DNA of 64,000 bases, taken from NCBI RefSeq assembly GCF_030013905.1, contig NZ_CP124862.1, positions 3,847,051 to 3,911,050 on the forward strand, read 5' to 3'. The position numbers and the translations under genes were made by a program. Each line of letters opens with the position of its first letter. Positions within the stretch are counted from its first letter, which is position 1. The notes below the pieces were generated by a model. It saw only the letters and a program-made list of their open reading frames with translations. It did no database searches and had not been told where the DNA came from. Source of the DNA: Petroclostridium sp. X23. GTDB taxonomy: Bacteria; Bacillota; Clostridia; SK-Y3. Positions 8,917 to 17,536 of the stretch are shown piece after piece.

Positions 8917-9540
8917 GTGATTACAAGATTTATGAGAGATACACCTCTCTCTGCCATAGAAATAGAAATGCAACTTATTCCCGGCTTTACTCCTCGTGCT
9001 TGGGGAACATTCCGAAGCCAGCAAAGATATGTGAATCCAAACCCAATTCGGTATGAAGAATTGCTGGGGCTGCTTTTGAAAGAGATAGAGATTCAGGCAT
9101 TTGCTCTGCGAGTGCAAAAAATCATAGAGGTTGGGAGCAACCTCGAAGAAAGCGAGGTGAACCAAATGCTTTTTAGAAATGCAGAGCATAAAAAGAGATT
9201 TCAAAGTATCTGTAAAAGCGGTCTGTTTCCGAAGCCAGAAGAAAGCTACGGATATGCAGCCGCTATTTTTTTACTCTCTGCAGATGCATTTGTCCGGAGT
9301 AAAGCAAAAAGTTGTGTAGGCAGCCAACTCATTCATTTTGAAGCTATCCGCATTCATGGTGTGGATTTAGATGGATATGCCATCTTTCATATGGCAAAGG
9401 AGCTTTACTCTGGAAAGGAACACATTACAGTTTCTGAACTAAGTGATCCGGAGCTGATAAATGATAAGCTCCTGCGACTTATTGTTAATACCTTTTTGGT
9501 AAGGCGATATGGAATCAATGTCATCAAGGGAGGGATGTAA
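8917..9540 (+). CDS. DUF6075-like mobile-element protein
   Basis: About 207 residues from GTG 8917 (AAGGATT upstream); a TTG at 8881 is a weaker choice. The C-terminal half (MLFRNAEHKKRF, AAIFLLSAD, DGYAIFHMAKELY, SELSDPEL) matches small DUF6075-type proteins of clostridial conjugative elements. The N-terminal half (FMRDTPLSAIEIEM) looks like a separate small protein from the same elements, so this may be a fusion caused by loss of a stop. Function unknown. A terminator-like hairpin precedes it, and it overlaps the ribosome site of the next gene. Confidence 0.55.
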   Translation: MITRFMRDTPLSAIEIEMQLIPGFTPRAWGTFRSQQRYVNPNPIRYEELLGLLLKEIEIQAFALRVQKIIEVGSNLEESEVNQMLFRNAEHKKRFQSICKSGLFPKPEESYGYAAAIFLLSADAFVRSKAKSCVGSQLIHFEAIRIHGVDLDGYAIFHMAKELYSGKEHITVSELSDPELINDKLLRLIVNTFLVRRYGINVIKGGM

Positions 9541-9541
9541 A

Positions 9542-10126
9542 ATGCCTAATCATGTAACAAATATCTTAAAAGTGCATGGCGATGAGGATAAGGTCAGAGC
9601 TATGTTTGAGACAATAAAATCAGATAAAGTCGGCATTGGCAGTATTGATTTTAATAAGATAATACCAACACCAGATAACATCTATCATGGCGATCTTGGC
9701 AAAGAGGAATTAGCTAAGTATGGCAAAAACAACTGGTTAGATTGGAATATTGCCAATTGGGGCAGTAAGTGGAATAGCTATGGATATAGGGATACCGCAT
9801 TACAGGATTTTAATAGCAGCTGCATAGAGTTTCAAACAGCTTGGAGCAACGTAGACAAAGTAATCAGCCAACTTGCAGAACAATATCCGGAACTGTGTTT
9901 TGAATATCTGTGGGCAGATGAGGATTTTGGAAATAACACAGGGAAAAAAGAATACGAAAACGGTGAGGAAGTTTTTTGCGATATTCCGTTTGGAGGTTCT
10001 AAGGAAGCCTTGGAGCTAGCCGCTGAAGTGCATGGTATCGACCTCGCAGATGAGGGCTACCTCTATAACGAAGGAACAAATGAATATGAATATCATCCTG
10101 ATGAGTCGCCACCCATGCAAATGTGA
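9542..10126 (+). CDS. YubB ferredoxin-like (DUF1281) protein
   Basis: 194 residues from ATG 9542, whose GGGAGGGATG ribosome site overlaps the previous stop. The start MPNHVTNILKV and the Trp-rich middle (NWLDWNIANWGSKWN) are typical of DUF1281/YubB-like proteins carried on plasmids and conjugative elements. The acidic C-terminus suggests DNA mimicry or protein binding, but no function is proven. Confidence 0.7.
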   Translation: MPNHVTNILKVHGDEDKVRAMFETIKSDKVGIGSIDFNKIIPTPDNIYHGDLGKEELAKYGKNNWLDWNIANWGSKWNSYGYRDTALQDFNSSCIEFQTAWSNVDKVISQLAEQYPELCFEYLWADEDFGNNTGKKEYENGEEVFCDIPFGGSKEALELAAEVHGIDLADEGYLYNEGTNEYEYHPDESPPMQM

Positions 10127-10161
10127 TAATGCGCGGCTCTTTTCTTTTGCATAGGAGGTAG

Positions 10162-10473
10162 TGTAATATCAATAGTTTTATCAGTTGGGTGGGCGGTAAA
10201 AAAGCCCTCCGAAAAATCATTTACAAGCTGTTCCCAAAAGACTTCGGCAGATACATTGAAGTCTTCGGCGGTGGAGGCTGGGTGTTGTTTGGCAGACCGC
10301 CTGCTCCAAAGGCAATGGAGGTATACAACGATTTTAACTCCAACCTTGCCAATATGTTTTACTGTGTGGAAAACCGAACTTGGGAGTTTTTAAGACATCT
10401 CGGTTTTCTGCCTATTAACTCGAGGGATGAATTTATAGTTATCCGCAAATTCATGGTGTTTATGTTAATCTAA
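10162..10473 (+). pseudogene. D12-class adenine DNA methyltransferase, N-terminal fragment
   Basis: The frame opens after a stop at 10159 and reads ISWVGGKKALRKII then YIEVFGGGGWVLFG, the SAM-binding start of Dam-like methyltransferases. It continues to NSRDEF and then ends in unrelated residues at 10473. The catalytic DPPY part is absent. A good GGAGG at 10154-10158 points to a start that is now out of frame, so the gene is broken at both ends. Confidence 0.75.
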
Positions 10474-10562
10474 AAGTAGGCAATCATTTCATTTGAAAAA
10501 TCGGCACTTCTAAATTATACTTTCCCATATAGATTCAAATCTTGTCTTAGTATGGGGGAGTA

Positions 10563-10673
10563 ATGGAGTTGATAACTTTGAACATGAAACAACAAATCAT
10601 CCTGTTGTGGCATCAAGGTCATTCAAAATCTGAAATTGCTCAACGCGTAGGACGTCATAAATGCAGGAATTGA
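10563..10673 (+). pseudogene. IS21-type transposase (IstA) start fragment
   Basis: Thirty-six residues contain MKQQIILLWHQGHSKSEIAQ and RVGRHK, the opening helix-turn-helix of IS21-like transposases. The frame then runs into the recombinase fragment that follows. Nothing else was seen between 10474 and 10562. Confidence 0.55.
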
Positions 10674-10872
10674 AAAGAGCGGTCGAATTAATGGGACGCG
10701 CATGATGCGTCACAATGCAGCTTCTCGTATGGTACGCAAGGGAATTCCACTTCCTGCAATAGCAGAAGTTCTTGGACATTCAGATCCCAACAGTACCCTG
10801 ATTTATATTTCAACAGATGGAGAAAGACTTTCCGAATGTACCCTTCCTCTTCCGGGAGGTGCTTATGAATAA
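10663..10872 (+). pseudogene. First recombinase of a trio, C-terminal fragment
   Basis: Sixty-nine codons without a start carry the C-terminal motifs of a tyrosine recombinase: MRHNAASRMV, LGHSDPNSTLIY with the catalytic Tyr, and an end overlapping the next start (TATGAATAA). The N-terminal three quarters are gone. Confidence 0.75.
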
Positions 10873-11830
10873 TTGTAAATCAATTGATATTTTAGCAGAA
10901 GACTTTCTATCATACAAACGTGGTATTGGGTATCAATATATCACATCGGAAACCTATCTTAATGGATTTGTTAAATATACCCATCAAAATTATCCAAATG
11001 CAAAGTTTCCGAATAAAGATGTTATCCTTGCATATCTGGATACAAAAAAAGATTATCCAGGTGCTCTGTATGGATTAACAGCAGTCCTGAGAGAATTCAG
11101 CAGGTACCTTCTTAATCAAGGATGTGAAAATGTATATGTGATTCCTCCAAAGCGAATGCCTAAGCTATACCCAGAACCGCCTTATTTTTTTACAGAGGAT
11201 GAGACAGTCCACTTTTTCCTTGCCTGTGATTCCGTCAAATCTAATCAATCATTTAAAGGCCGCGAATATGTTCTTCCTGCATTGTTCAGGATTTTATATT
11301 GTTGTGGACTCAGGTGCAAGGAAGTACGTAAGTTACTATGCAGTGATGTACATCTTTCTGAGAACTACATTGACATCTTGCAGTCAAAGGGAGCTAAAAG
11401 TAGAAGACTGTTCATCAGCTGGGAACTGTCAGATTACCTAAAAGGGTATAATCAGAAGATAGAAAACGTATTTCCGGGCAGAACATATTTTTTCCCACGA
11501 TCCCTGACCGATTATTATACGGCAGGATTCATCTCCGAAAATTTCAAACGTCTTTGGAAGCAGGCATTCTCTGATTGGGATGGACCGATATCACGACCAA
11601 GGGCATATGATTTTCGCCATCACTTTGTCTGGGCAAATTTAAACCGTTGGGTAAAAGAAGGGACGGATATCAACGCTATGCTTCCATATCTTGTACGGTA
11701 CATGGGGCATCAGCATCCTAGCAGCACCCTGTATTACTTTCGCTTTGTCCCAGAATTTTTCCCTGTATTCACAGAACTGTCAGAATCCTTAGAAGACATC
11801 CTGCCGGAGGTGCCCTATGAAGAAGAATGA
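10865..11830 (+). CDS. Tyrosine recombinase, second of a trio (RIT element)
   Basis: 321 residues from ATG 10865, with GGAGGTG just upstream and an 8-bp overlap with the preceding recombinase. It has the SAM-like N-terminal core-binding domain, the first catalytic Arg in YCCGLRCKEV, the RPRAYDFRHHF box, the GHQHPSSTLYY box and the catalytic Tyr. It looks intact. Three overlapping tyrosine recombinases are the hallmark of recombinase-in-trio elements; the partners on both sides are damaged, so the element is unlikely to move on its own. Confidence 0.82.
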   Translation: MNNCKSIDILAEDFLSYKRGIGYQYITSETYLNGFVKYTHQNYPNAKFPNKDVILAYLDTKKDYPGALYGLTAVLREFSRYLLNQGCENVYVIPPKRMPKLYPEPPYFFTEDETVHFFLACDSVKSNQSFKGREYVLPALFRILYCCGLRCKEVRKLLCSDVHLSENYIDILQSKGAKSRRLFISWELSDYLKGYNQKIENVFPGRTYFFPRSLTDYYTAGFISENFKRLWKQAFSDWDGPISRPRAYDFRHHFVWANLNRWVKEGTDINAMLPYLVRYMGHQHPSSTLYYFRFVPEFFPVFTELSESLEDILPEVPYEEE

Positions 11831-12563
11831 TATAGACAGCAGCCAATTCTTCTGGAATACCGCGATGGATTATATCAGGCATTATTTAACTGATATACGA
11901 AAAGCCAGTGGCAATACTATTTCAGCATACAGAAATGCATTGAACCATTATATTGACTATCTGGAAAAACAAAAACAATACAACCGTAAGGACATCACCT
12001 TTAAGGAATTCAACCGTAAAAATGTAAAGGAATACATGAACTGGATGCTGAATGACCAACAACTTGCACCAAAAACATGCAATTTGAGGTTGACTGCAGT
12101 GCATGCCCTTATGGAGTATGCCTCACAAGAGAACTTTGAACTAATGGAGAAAACAAAAAAGCATTTAAAGTGTTATCTCAATGAATTTCATGATGATAAC
12201 AAACCAGATGCACCGCTTTTTTATGCAACAACGCATGGTGAGAAACATCATCTTTCGACGGATACGGTAGAGAAAATGCTAAAACGCTATGCAGCAAAAT
12301 GTATATCAAATGGAACAAAGATGCCCTCAAGTGTCCATTGCCATATGATTCGAAAAACGAGAGCCATGAATTTGTATCAACAGGGAATTCCATTGACACA
12401 TATACAACAACTGTTAGGACATGAGAATATTTCAACCACCTCCGGATTCTATGCTTTTGCAACACTTGATACCTTAGCAAAGTCATTAGAAAAGGCTAAT
12501 GAGAGCCAGACCGCTAAAAAGTGGAAAGATAAAAAGGTGATGGAAAAACTTTATCGCCTGTAA
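11817..12563 (+). CDS. Tyrosine recombinase, third of a trio, internally deleted
   Basis: 248 residues, against roughly 330 expected. The N-terminal core-binding domain runs to LMEYASQENFELM and is then joined in frame to KTKKHLKCYL, which belongs after the strand region of the catalytic domain. The first catalytic Arg box is therefore missing, while CHMIRKTRA and LLGHENISTTSGFYA remain. ATG 11817 lies inside the end of the previous gene with GGAGGTG upstream. It is probably inactive. Confidence 0.8.
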   Translation: MKKNDIDSSQFFWNTAMDYIRHYLTDIRKASGNTISAYRNALNHYIDYLEKQKQYNRKDITFKEFNRKNVKEYMNWMLNDQQLAPKTCNLRLTAVHALMEYASQENFELMEKTKKHLKCYLNEFHDDNKPDAPLFYATTHGEKHHLSTDTVEKMLKRYAAKCISNGTKMPSSVHCHMIRKTRAMNLYQQGIPLTHIQQLLGHENISTTSGFYAFATLDTLAKSLEKANESQTAKKWKDKKVMEKLYRL

Positions 12564-12574
12564 TCAGCGAAATA

Positions 12575-12684
12575 CTATACCGAAATTTATGCTAAGAAAC
12601 CAGTAGAATGATACTTTCAACAGAATCTCGGTATAGTTATTTTTTCGGTATAAGCAATGCTATACCGATTTCGGTATAGCATTG
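12575..12684. repeat. Array of CTATACCGA sites with a 30-bp palindrome
   Basis: CTATACCGA or its complement occurs at 12575-12583, 12628-12636, 12645-12653 (one mismatch), 12660-12668 and 12671-12679 in alternating orientation. The last two form a near-perfect palindrome at 12655-12684 (14-bp arms, TT centre). It lies just after the recombinase trio and runs into a broken IS66 gene, so it is probably the right end of the trio element. Confidence 0.65.
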
Positions 12685-13016
12685 CCTGTGGCGCAACTGA
12701 TTTTCGCAAGCAGATAGAAGGACTGGTGGCGATTGTGAATCTACAATTCAGGCTTGATCCATTCTCAGACAGATGTGCCTTCATCTTCTGCAACAAAAGA
12801 AAAACAGGCATTAAGGTTTTAAGATATGATAAAAATGGTTTTATTCTGGCCAGCAAGAAGCTGCTAGAAGGAATGAAATTTCAGTGGCCAAAGAATCCGG
12901 CTGAAGTAAAAGAGATTACATTCCAGCAGATGGAGTGGCTTCTTCAGGGATTGGAAATGGAACAGAAAAAGGCACTTCATCCTGTTGAAATGAGGGCCGG
13001 AAAAACCTGTTTTTAA
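12657..13016 (+). CDS. tnpB: IS66 accessory protein TnpB, altered N-terminus
   Basis: 119 residues. From ACGATDFRKQIEGL through FIFCNKRKTGIKVL to FQWPKN it is a standard IS66 TnpB. The first ten residues are encoded by the CTATACCGA palindrome instead of native IS66 sequence, and no good ribosome site precedes the ATG. The true start was evidently lost when another element joined here, so expression is doubtful. Confidence 0.75.
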   Translation: MLYRFRYSIACGATDFRKQIEGLVAIVNLQFRLDPFSDRCAFIFCNKRKTGIKVLRYDKNGFILASKKLLEGMKFQWPKNPAEVKEITFQQMEWLLQGLEMEQKKALHPVEMRAGKTCF

Positions 13017-13137
13017 GCTTCGTGAATATGATAAATAAAAGCCAGGAAACACGCATGAAATCAGCACTTTTCAGTTCATCAATATCGCTGGAAATATAGA
13101 TAAAATCCGTGAAAAACAGAATATTCAGATAGAAAAT

Positions 13138-14358
13138 ATGATACAGGCTCTTCTGCATGCCCGTAAGAAACTCTTTGGTGCTTCTTCAGAGGTTACCAAA
13201 CATGTAGACGAACAGATGAATCTGTTTGAAACAACACAGGAACTGGCAAAGGAACTATTTAAGGAACAGAAAAAAATAACTGTTCCAAGCTACCAAAGAA
13301 CTGCATCACTTGTGGCGCAGGTCATGTATCAGAAGTTTGCAATGGGGATTCCTTTCAACCGTCAGGAAAAGGACTGGTACCGTATGGGATTGGTATTACC
13401 AAGAGCTAACATGGCGAACTGGACGATCCGATGCAGCGAGGAATGGCTTACTCCAATTTACAACCGAATCCATGAGGAACTTTTAAAATGCGAAGTCCTT
13501 CACATGGATGAAACAAGAATCCAGTGTAATAAGGAAGAGAGCAAAAAAGCCAGCAGTGATTCTTTTATGTGGGTCATGCGAAGTGCAGCTTGTGAGGAGA
13601 TAAAAGGAGCATATTTTTACTACTCCAGAACCAGAAGCGGTGAAGTAGCAAAAATGCTATTAAATGGTTTTCATGGATATTTGACCACAGATGCATATGC
13701 TGGTTATGAAAAAGCCGAGGGAATAAAAAGAAATTTATGTTGGGCTCACTGCCGCAGATACCTAATCGAAAGTATTCCACTGGATAATAAGGGAAAAGAA
13801 ATCCCAGGTTCCAAAGGTGCTGAAGGCAGAGAATTCATTAATCTTCTCTTTAAATTGGAAGATGAGATGAAGGAATTAACATATGAAGAAAAGAAAGAGA
13901 AGCGTCAGGTGGCGTCACGAGCCATCCTAGATGCCTTTTGGTCGTGGGTTGAAGAAACATCTGCTCTTTCTACTACAAATGAGAACCTGACAAAAGCCCT
14001 TAATTATGCCAAAAACCAGAAAAAATATCTGGAAACATTTTTGGAAGACGGAAGACTTCCCATCTCGAATAATTTATGTGAAGCAAATATTAAACCATAT
14101 GCTACGGCAAGAAGAGCTTGGCTCTTTGCTGATACACCTAAAGGAGCAACAGCCAATGCTATTCTCTATACAATAGTAGAATCTGCAAAAGCAAATGATC
14201 TGGATGTGTATGAATATCTAAGATATATCCTAGCGTCGATCCCGGATACAGATTTTCATAACTATCCTGAAATACTAAATAAGTATCTGCCCTGGTCAAA
14301 GGAATTGCCAGAGAAATGCAGATTGAATCAAAGAAATAAAAAGTGCTTCCCAAAATGA
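13138..14358 (+). CDS. tnpC: IS66 transposase TnpC lacking its zinc-finger region
   Basis: 406 residues, short for the family (about 500). ALLHARKKLFGASSE begins the normal N-terminal part, but after KELFKEQKKI the protein jumps in frame to RTASLVAQVMYQKF, so the whole cysteine zinc-finger block is missing. The DDE residues look present (LHMDET, LTTDAYAGY, and the Glu of NNLCEANIKP). The region before ATG 13138 is coding-like but contains stops, so the native start is also damaged. It is probably inactive. Confidence 0.8.
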   Translation: MIQALLHARKKLFGASSEVTKHVDEQMNLFETTQELAKELFKEQKKITVPSYQRTASLVAQVMYQKFAMGIPFNRQEKDWYRMGLVLPRANMANWTIRCSEEWLTPIYNRIHEELLKCEVLHMDETRIQCNKEESKKASSDSFMWVMRSAACEEIKGAYFYYSRTRSGEVAKMLLNGFHGYLTTDAYAGYEKAEGIKRNLCWAHCRRYLIESIPLDNKGKEIPGSKGAEGREFINLLFKLEDEMKELTYEEKKEKRQVASRAILDAFWSWVEETSALSTTNENLTKALNYAKNQKKYLETFLEDGRLPISNNLCEANIKPYATARRAWLFADTPKGATANAILYTIVESAKANDLDVYEYLRYILASIPDTDFHNYPEILNKYLPWSKELPEKCRLNQRNKKCFPK

Positions 14359-14414
14359 TAGTATTAGCTTACCACAATGAATATAACGCGGCTATACGTC
14401 ATCTTTTGAAGCAC

Positions 14415-14921
14415 TTACACAATATAGCGAGAATACCAGTCTATAATAGCGACCATATACATAAAACCACGCTTCATCCTGCAATATGTCACATCAATGG
14501 ACCATACCTGATTTGGACGGTCGATTTTTAAGCCTCTAAGAAGATAAGGATATAGATACTTTTTGTGCAAACGCTTACTGAGGTTAGGACCAGGACAAAA
14601 GCCGTGTATCCCCATTTCACGCATATAACGGCGTGTCCTCTTGCGGTTAATTAAAATATCATAATCTCTATTTAAAATGATTGTCATCCTTCGGTATCCG
14701 TATTCAGGATGTGCAGTATAAACTTCATCAATAATACGTTTGATTTTGTACTCTTCATCACTCATCTCTACTGGTTTATAGTAAAGGCTTGTACGGTTAA
14801 TGGAGAGCAGTTTAGCCTGTCTTACAATACTGAGCTTTTTATCATTTTTATCGATCATATTTATGCGGTCTTCACGAGACTTAGATTTGGCCAGATTTTT
14901 TTTTGAGCCAGGCATTTTCAT
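14415..14921 (-). pseudogene. IS3-family transposase OrfB, truncated
   Basis: 168 codons start near MPGSKKNLAKSKSRED and carry the HTH_21 region (EYGYRRMTIILN) and the beginning of the integrase core (RPNQVWSIDVTY with the first Asp, then AIIDWYSRYIV). The frame stops exactly where the IS66 right end is inserted, so the other two catalytic acids are missing. Confidence 0.85.
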
Positions 14922-15174
14922 AAGAAAGCTGCCCGATTTGTTTTAACAGTTCATCTTTCTCCTTTTCATATGACTGTTTGGCCTTTTCTAATTCATCTGT
15001 TTCTTTTTTGAAGACTGCTGCTGCATTGTTAATGAATTCTGCTTTCCAACGGCTTAACATATTAGGATGTACTTCATATTCAGCAGCAATTTCGTTAAAT
15101 GTTCTTTCTTCTCGTAAAACCTCCATAACAATTTTTGCTTTTTGTTTGGGTGTAAATTTTCTTCTTTTTTCCAT
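14881..15174 (-). CDS. IS3-family transposase OrfA
   Basis: 97 residues: RRKFTPKQKAKIVMEVLRE helix-turn-helix and a C-terminal leucine zipper. The 3' end overlaps orfB at a run of nine A on the minus strand (around 14897-14905), the classical slippery site for the -1 frameshift that makes the OrfAB fusion in IS3 elements. The outer end of this element is probably the TGAC...GCGC sequence ending near 15208. Confidence 0.85.
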   Translation of the reverse strand: MEKRRKFTPKQKAKIVMEVLREERTFNEIAAEYEVHPNMLSRWKAEFINNAAAVFKKETDELEKAKQSYEKEKDELLKQIGQLSYENAWLKKKSGQI

Positions 15175-15301
15175 AATACTATTCTAACTTATTTGCGCTG
15201 TTTTGTCAGTCTTGTTTTCTGGTATCATTATATTTTGACCATGCCCCGATTTGCCGGACACAAAGAAGCCGAATATAATAATTATAGGAGGTTTTGTAAA
15301 G

Positions 15302-15595
15302 ATGGGCAATACACGGTCATACGACAAAGATTTCAAAAAAGAAGTATTACGTTTAATTAATGAAGCTGGCAAGAGCGTAGCGGAAGTTGGAAAAGAGCTT
15401 GATATTCCGGCAACCACAATACATGGGTGGATAAAACAGGCCAAGAAGCATAAAGATGATGCTTTTCCCAGTAAAGGTAATCTGCATGAGTCTGATGTGG
15501 AAATAGTTAAGTTAAGAAAAGGAAATGCTGAGCTTAAAATGGAACTAGAAATCTTAAAAAAGGCTACAGCCATCTTCATTAAAGACCAGAGATAG
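15302..15595 (+). CDS. IS3-family transposase OrfA of a second element
   Basis: 97 residues from ATG 15302 (TAGGAGG upstream). SYDKDFKKEVLRLINEAGK and IPATTIHGWIKQAKK form the helix-turn-helix; ELKMELEILKKATAIFIKD is the usual C-terminal end of this OrfA type. The orfB that should follow is reduced to about 25 codons (15597-15672) before running into the ArsR gene. Confidence 0.82.
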   Translation: MGNTRSYDKDFKKEVLRLINEAGKSVAEVGKELDIPATTIHGWIKQAKKHKDDAFPSKGNLHESDVEIVKLRKGNAELKMELEILKKATAIFIKDQR

Positions 15596-15908
15596 TGTTA
15601 AATATGTCATCAATAAAAAGGAGACCATGCTGGCAAGAGAAAAACAATCTCTTATCAAGCAGGCCTTTAGTGAAGGGGTGAAGCCCCTGTTTTTGATATT
15701 CCACAAGTCTCGCCTCCAATAATGTTTGCAGGTGTTGGGATGTATTTGCTACGTTCATTTCCGTTTCTCTGGCTATTGTATCAACTGTTTTAGACCCTTG
15801 TGCTAAAATATCCAATATTTCCAATCTTTTAGGACTGGCAATCGCTTTTCCAATTCTAGCAAGTTGTGCATAAGTACTATCTTTAAGCATATGAGATTCT
15901 TGGTCCAT
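15579..15908 (-). pseudogene. ArsR-family regulator with replaced C-terminus
   Basis: About 109 codons from ATG 15908, with GGAGGA upstream. LARIGKAIASPKRLEILDIL and NVANTSQHLQTLLEARLV give a complete winged helix of the ArsR type usually seen with rhodanese and sulfur genes. After YQKQGL the sequence is taken from the adjacent IS3 remnant, so the last strand and any C-terminal sensor residues are lost. It lies divergently from the cysteine desulfurase remnant and may once have controlled it. Confidence 0.7.
15674..15695 (+). terminator. Short hairpin after the second IS3 remnant
   Basis: AGGGG and CCCCT pair around a five-base loop, followed by GTTTTT. On the plus strand it would stop transcripts leaving the transposase remnant. 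Confidence 0.5.
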
Positions 15909-15921
15909 TATTTCTCCTCCG

Positions 15922-15952
15922 TTCAAGCATTCAAGCATTCAATTATTCAAGT
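15922..15952. promoter_or_regulatory. Tandem CAAGCATT repeats in the divergent ArsR promoter region
   Basis: TTCAAGCATTCAAGCATTCA followed by ATTATTCAAG gives three and a half 8-bp repeats directly upstream of the ArsR start, a plausible operator for that regulator. Confidence 0.4.
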
Positions 15953-16017
15953 AATCTGTTGATTGTTATATTATATAAATGCTATACTGTGAAGTATATA
16001 TTACAGCGAAATAAGAA

Positions 16018-16552
16018 ATGAAAGGAATGTTTCAATTGATATATCTGGAGTACAATGCTACAGCGCTTATAGACAAAGATGTGGCTGATGCTATGCTTCC
16101 TTATATTTATGAAAATTACGGAAATCCATCCAGTGGCCACAAATTAGGAATAGCAGTTAAAAAAGCAGTTGAACAGGCTAGGGCTAGTATAGCTGAGCTA
16201 TTAAAGTGCACGAATAATGAAATATTTTTTACAAGCGGCGGCAGTGAATCAAATAATACAGTAATTAAAGGGGTCGCCCATACGTATCGACATAAAGGTG
16301 ATCATATTAAATGTCAGTTTTTTAGGATATAACGGCAGTGATATACTTTCAAAACTAGGCGATGACATCGCAGCATCAACCGGATCAGCTTGTCACGCTG
16401 GTTCTATTTCCATATCACCTGTTTTAAAAGCAATGAATATTCCTTATGAAATTGCTAGAGGAGCAGTAGGATTCAGTTCGGGAAGATATACAACACAAGA
16501 AGAAATTGATACTGTCCTTAAAAGACTTAAGGAAATCCATACAACTAAATAA
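16018..16552 (+). pseudogene. Cysteine desulfurase (NifS/IscS type) with middle deleted
   Basis: The first part encodes the N-terminus (IYLEYNATALIDKDV, YGNPSSGHKLG, FTSGGSESNN) up to GDHI near 16312. The second part, in another frame from 16298, encodes the C-terminus (FLGYNGSDILSKL, ASTGSACHAGS with the active Cys, GAVGFSSGRYTT). About 180 residues, including the PLP lysine, are missing and the joint is out of frame. It stands at the head of a small sulfur-related gene group. Confidence 0.8.
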
Positions 16553-16572
16553 AATGTAAAGGAGAAAATTAT

Positions 16573-16905
16573 ATGAGAGTTGGATTAATCAGATGTATGC
16601 AAACAGAGGATATGTGCCCTGCTACTACTTGCTTAAAAGTTATGAATCAAAAAAAACTAGCCTTTGAAGGAATCACAGAGGATATTGAAGTTATTGGTGT
16701 AACTACCTGTGGCGGCTGCCCGGGTAAAAAAGCTGTAACAAGAGCTGCCGAAATGGTAAAACGGGGAGCGGATACAATTGTATTGGCGTCCTGTATTTTT
16801 CGGGGCACTCCGATAGGTTTCCCATGCCCTCATGCTCAAGCAATGAAAGATGCTATTATTAAAAAATTAGGCGATGCCATAAAAATTATTGACTATACAC
16901 ACTAA
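16573..16905 (+). CDS. CGGC-domain protein
   Basis: 110 residues, apparently complete. Cysteines occur in RCMQTEDMCPATTC, the name motif TTCGGCPGKKA, ASCIF and FPCPHA, a pattern suited to binding a metal or cofactor. Function is unknown; the family often sits near sulfur, selenium and metal genes, and here it follows a decayed cysteine desulfurase by 20 bp. GGAG at 16561-16564 supports the ATG at 16573. Confidence 0.75.
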   Translation: MRVGLIRCMQTEDMCPATTCLKVMNQKKLAFEGITEDIEVIGVTTCGGCPGKKAVTRAAEMVKRGADTIVLASCIFRGTPIGFPCPHAQAMKDAIIKKLGDAIKIIDYTH

Positions 16906-16959
16906 TTAATGTATGAGTGAATCATTTTGAACGATTTAATGAAAAGAGGAGGGATCATC

Positions 16960-17105
16960 ATGAAACTGGGTATCATTATTGAAACAAAGGAATATGAAAA
17001 GGCATGGAATGCATTCCGTTTTGCGGTTACTGCAAAAAGAACGGGCATGAGGTAAAAGTATTCCTTAGTGAGGCCGCCACGAGGGTTGAGAGGCTGAAAG
17101 GCTGA
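16960..17105 (+). pseudogene. DsrE-like sulfur-relay protein, frameshifted fragment
   Basis: ATG 16960 has AGAGGAGGG upstream. MKLGIIIETKEYEKAWNAF and RFAV match the start of DsrE-like proteins. The loss of one A near 17030 then causes a stop; in the next frame HEVKVFL continues, but the rest of the domain is missing. Confidence 0.6.
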
Positions 17106-17254
17106 TATACGTGCATAGAAGATGCACAATAGTAGAAGCTGTCCTGGAATTGATTATAAAGCAGCGGATGCTTTCGGATTTACAAATCCCTTCTGTTGTA
17201 GTATAATAAGCATAAAATGAGAATACAATAATGCTACGAAGCGAGGTGATTGGG

Positions 17255-17536
17255 ATGATGCATATAAAGCCATCTGCGGCAATTCGAAAAAACTACAATG
17301 AGATTTCCAAGTTGTGCAGGCGGTCGGGAGAACCGGTATATCTGACCAAAAACGGAGAAGGTGATCTGGTGGTAATGGACATTGAAGCCTTTGCCAGACG
17401 TGAAAGCATGCTGCGCCTCCGTGAAAATCTGATAGCTGCGGAGGAAGGCAGGTTGAGCGGCAAAAAAGGTTATTCCATTGACGATGTGTCCAATATGATG
17501 AAGGACGCTGTCAAGGAGGTATTGGATGGACAGTGA
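17255..17536 (+). CDS. Phd/YefM-type antitoxin
   Basis: 93 residues from ATG 17255 (GAGGTGATTGGG upstream; an in-frame ATG at 17231 lacks a site). IKPSAAIRKNYNEISKLCR and EPVYLTKNGEGDLVVMDIE are the DNA-binding half of Phd antitoxins; the C-terminal half should wrap the toxin. The stop overlaps the toxin start, so the two are translationally coupled. Autoregulation is expected. Confidence 0.88.
   Translation: MMHIKPSAAIRKNYNEISKLCRRSGEPVYLTKNGEGDLVVMDIEAFARRESMLRLRENLIAAEEGRLSGKKGYSIDDVSNMMKDAVKEVLDGQ

Larger units (their letters stand above)
12657..14418 (+). mobile_element. IS66-family element, left end missing
   Basis: It contains tnpB and tnpC. The right end is GCACTTAC at 14411-14418 (GTAAGTGC on the minus strand, the usual GTAA end), inserted inside an IS3 orfB gene. 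The left end is replaced by the recombinase-trio repeat array. Confidence 0.75.

Noticed and set aside
14343..14531. Plus-strand ORF after IS66 TnpC
   Set aside because: It spans the IS66 right end and the antisense of IS3 orfB, with no ribosome site or domain.
16018..16552. Programmed frameshift in the cysteine desulfurase
   Set aside because: The two frames are separated by a missing 180-residue centre including the PLP lysine, so a shift could not restore an enzyme.
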